Assembly (NCBI GenBank): GCA_964517075.1
Contig: CAZFAT010000188.1
Location: forward strand, 1 to 5,937
Length of the DNA: 5,937 nt
Source of the DNA: CAZFAT01 sp964517075
GTDB taxonomy: Bacteria; Acidobacteriota; Vicinamibacteria; Vicinamibacterales; SCN-69-37
Direction of reading: 5' to 3'
The position numbers were made by a program, and so were the translations under genes. Within the stretch, counting starts at the first letter, position 1; each line of letters opens with the position of its first letter. Below are positions 4,578-5,937 of this stretch, one piece after another. Under the pieces are notes generated by a model. The model did not search any database and was not told where the DNA came from. It worked only from the letters and a program-made list of their open reading frames with translations.

Positions 4578-5937
4578 ATGTCGCTGTCCGCCGGTGCTCG
4601 GCTCGGCTCTTTCGAGATCCTCTCGCTGCTCGGTGCGGGGGGCATGGGCGAGGTGTATCGCGCCCGCGACACAAAGCTTGGCCGCGACGTGGCGGTCAAG
4701 GTGCTCCCCGAGGCCGTCGCGGCCGATCCTGACCGGCTGGCGCGATTCGAACGCGAAGCGCGGTCGCTGGCGGCGCTCAATCATCCGAACATTGCGGCGG
4801 TCTATGGCGTAGAGGACTGGTCGACAGCCCCAGGGCAGGGCCCTGCCATCGTGATGGAACTGGTGGCGGGCGAGGATCTGGCCGAACGGATCAAGCGCGG
4901 GCCGATCCCCCTCGGCGAAGCGATACGCCTGGCGCGGCAGGTCGCCGAGGCGCTCGCCGCGGCGCACGAGGCCGGAATCATCCATCGGGATCTGAAGCCA
5001 GCGAATATCAAAGTGAAAGACGACGGCACCGTGAAGGTGCTGGACTTCGGTCTGGCCAAGGCGTTCGACCCGCCGGGCCCACCGAGTGGCGACGCGATGA
5101 ACTCTCCGACACGCACCGCACGCGCCACACGCATCGGCGTCATCCTCGGCACGGCCGCCTATATGGCGCCCGAGCAAGCCAGAGGGAAGGCCGTCGACAA
5201 GCGCGCCGACGCCTGGGCGTTTGGAGTCGTGCTCCACGAGATGCTGACGGGCAGACCGCCGTTTGATGGCCATGATGTGTCGGAGACGGTCGCGCATGTT
5301 TTGATGCAGGAACCAGATTGGAGTGCGTTGCCGCCGGGAACGCCCCTCCGCATCCGCGACGTATTGCGTCGTTGTTTGACGAAAGACGTGAGACAGCGTC
5401 TGCACGACATCGCCGACGCCATCCTGGAACTTGACGATGTCATTGCGGCGCGGCCCGAAAACGACCTTGGCCTGTCGACGGAAGACTCGAAGCGTCGCCG
5501 CGGCTGGCGGGAGCGGTTGGCCGCGCCGCTTGCGCTGGTCGCGGGCCTTCTTACGCTGATGACGGGGTGGATGTGGTCCAAGCCCGCCGGGTCCGTGAGG
5601 GAACCAGGGATTCATGCCGAGATCCCGACGCGAGAGCCAACCGGCGACTCGGCCGGCCAGTACCATCACTTTGACGTTTCGCAGGATGGTCGCCTGCTGG
5701 CCTACAGACAGGGCACAGCGGGCATCATGTTGCGTCCGTTGGCAAGTCTTGACTCCACATCGCTGTCGGGGACCGAGCGCGCTACGCATCTGACCTTCTC
5801 ACCCAACGGCCAGCAAGTGGCTTTTTACAGGGGCGGCCGACTGTTCCGTACAGGCGTCGGCGGCGGTGCCCAAACAGAAGTCGCTCGAGCGTCCGTTACC
5901 GCTGGTCTGTATTGGGGAGACGACAACTACCTCTATT
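4578..5937 (+). CDS. Membrane-anchored PknB-type serine/threonine protein kinase with PD40/WD40-like sensor domain (3' partial)
   Basis: An in-frame TAA at 4560-4562 leaves ATG 4578 as the only start before the conserved N-terminus. There are 453 codons in the window and the frame runs off the right edge. The kinase domain spans about residues 12-275: glycine loop LLGAGGMGEVY (17-27), VAVK with K41, E60, HRDLKPAN (136-143; D138 catalytic), DFG (156-158) and MAPE (196-199). The HRD arginine marks an RD kinase regulated by activation-loop phosphorylation; the loop (159-195) is rich in Ser/Thr. A basic stretch RRR and one transmembrane helix (about 314-333) follow. Then come the first PD40-type blades, FDVSQDGRLLAY (365-376) and LTFSPNGQQVAFY (405-417), expected to form an extracytoplasmic beta-propeller. 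This architecture is very common in Acidobacteriota. The kinase would phosphorylate cytoplasmic proteins in response to a signal sensed outside; signal and targets are unknown. Confidence 0.93.
   Translation, partial: MSLSAGARLGSFEILSLLGAGGMGEVYRARDTKLGRDVAVKVLPEAVAADPDRLARFEREARSLAALNHPNIAAVYGVEDWSTAPGQGPAIVMELVAGEDLAERIKRGPIPLGEAIRLARQVAEALAAAHEAGIIHRDLKPANIKVKDDGTVKVLDFGLAKAFDPPGPPSGDAMNSPTRTARATRIGVILGTAAYMAPEQARGKAVDKRADAWAFGVVLHEMLTGRPPFDGHDVSETVAHVLMQEPDWSALPPGTPLRIRDVLRRCLTKDVRQRLHDIADAILELDDVIAARPENDLGLSTEDSKRRRGWRERLAAPLALVAGLLTLMTGWMWSKPAGSVREPGIHAEIPTREPTGDSAGQYHHFDVSQDGRLLAYRQGTAGIMLRPLASLDSTSLSGTERATHLTFSPNGQQVAFYRGGRLFRTGVGGGAQTEVARASVTAGLYWGDDNYLY

Noticed and set aside
4834..4847. 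14-bp palindrome GGCAGGGCCCTGCC in the kinase gene
   Set aside because: A 14-bp GC-rich dyad is reasonably likely by chance in 6 kb and lies in a variable loop of the kinase domain.
4440..5789. 449-codon open frame on the minus strand
   Set aside because: It is the antisense shadow of the Ser/Thr kinase, whose motifs are all intact on the + strand; the minus product is arginine-rich and shows no domain.

Overview
The window looks like chromosomal DNA from a high-GC bacterium, most likely an Acidobacteriota member of the Vicinamibacteria type. This is an inference. It rests on the GC-rich third codon positions, a serine/threonine kinase joined through one membrane helix to WD40-like (PD40) repeats, and a HEAT-repeat protein with degenerate cyclic-nucleotide-binding domains like those fused to nucleotide/MFS-type transporters in that group. 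There are also small accessory genes of the nucleotidyltransferase-pair and Uma2 types. No rRNA, tRNA, CRISPR array or transposase gene was seen. All supported genes lie on the + strand.

Layout: (1) 2-1792 is the 3' part of a long gene. It encodes HEAT-like repeats followed by two cNMP-binding-like domains and is cut by the left window edge. (2) 1793-1871 is a short spacer with two mutually exclusive hairpins and a direct repeat. (3) 1872-2741 encodes a PI3K/PI4K/FAM20-fold kinase-like protein with an N-terminal hydrophobic segment. (4) 2742-2781 is a compact promoter with regularly spaced half-sites. It drives a two-gene unit: a 69-residue helical protein (2782-2991) and an AbiEii/DUF6036-like nucleotidyltransferase (2998-3498), arranged like a toxin-antitoxin pair. 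(5) 3499-3855 has no gene I can name, although one frame, in phase with the nucleotidyltransferase, stays open through it. (6) 3856-4443 encodes a Uma2-family PD-(D/E)XK nuclease. (7) 4444-4577 is a leader containing a second copy of a 16-bp motif first seen at 2741. (8) 4578 to the right edge is a PknB-type kinase with a transmembrane helix and the beginning of a PD40 propeller, cut by the window end.

The left gene, the PI3K-like gene and the membrane Ser/Thr kinase look like resident signalling or transport functions. The segment between the two 16-bp motif copies (about 2741-4477) holds small accessory genes of defence/TA flavour and may be a small variable island. Two of its genes appear to start leaderless: a -10-like hexamer ends exactly 6 nt before each GTG start. 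The observations most worth a second look are the duplicated promoter-like 16-mer, the GGACG/CGTCC array at exact 14-nt steps over the nucleotidyltransferase-pair promoter, a near-perfect 27-nt palindrome inside the HEAT/cNBD gene, and the unusual PI3K-like protein.
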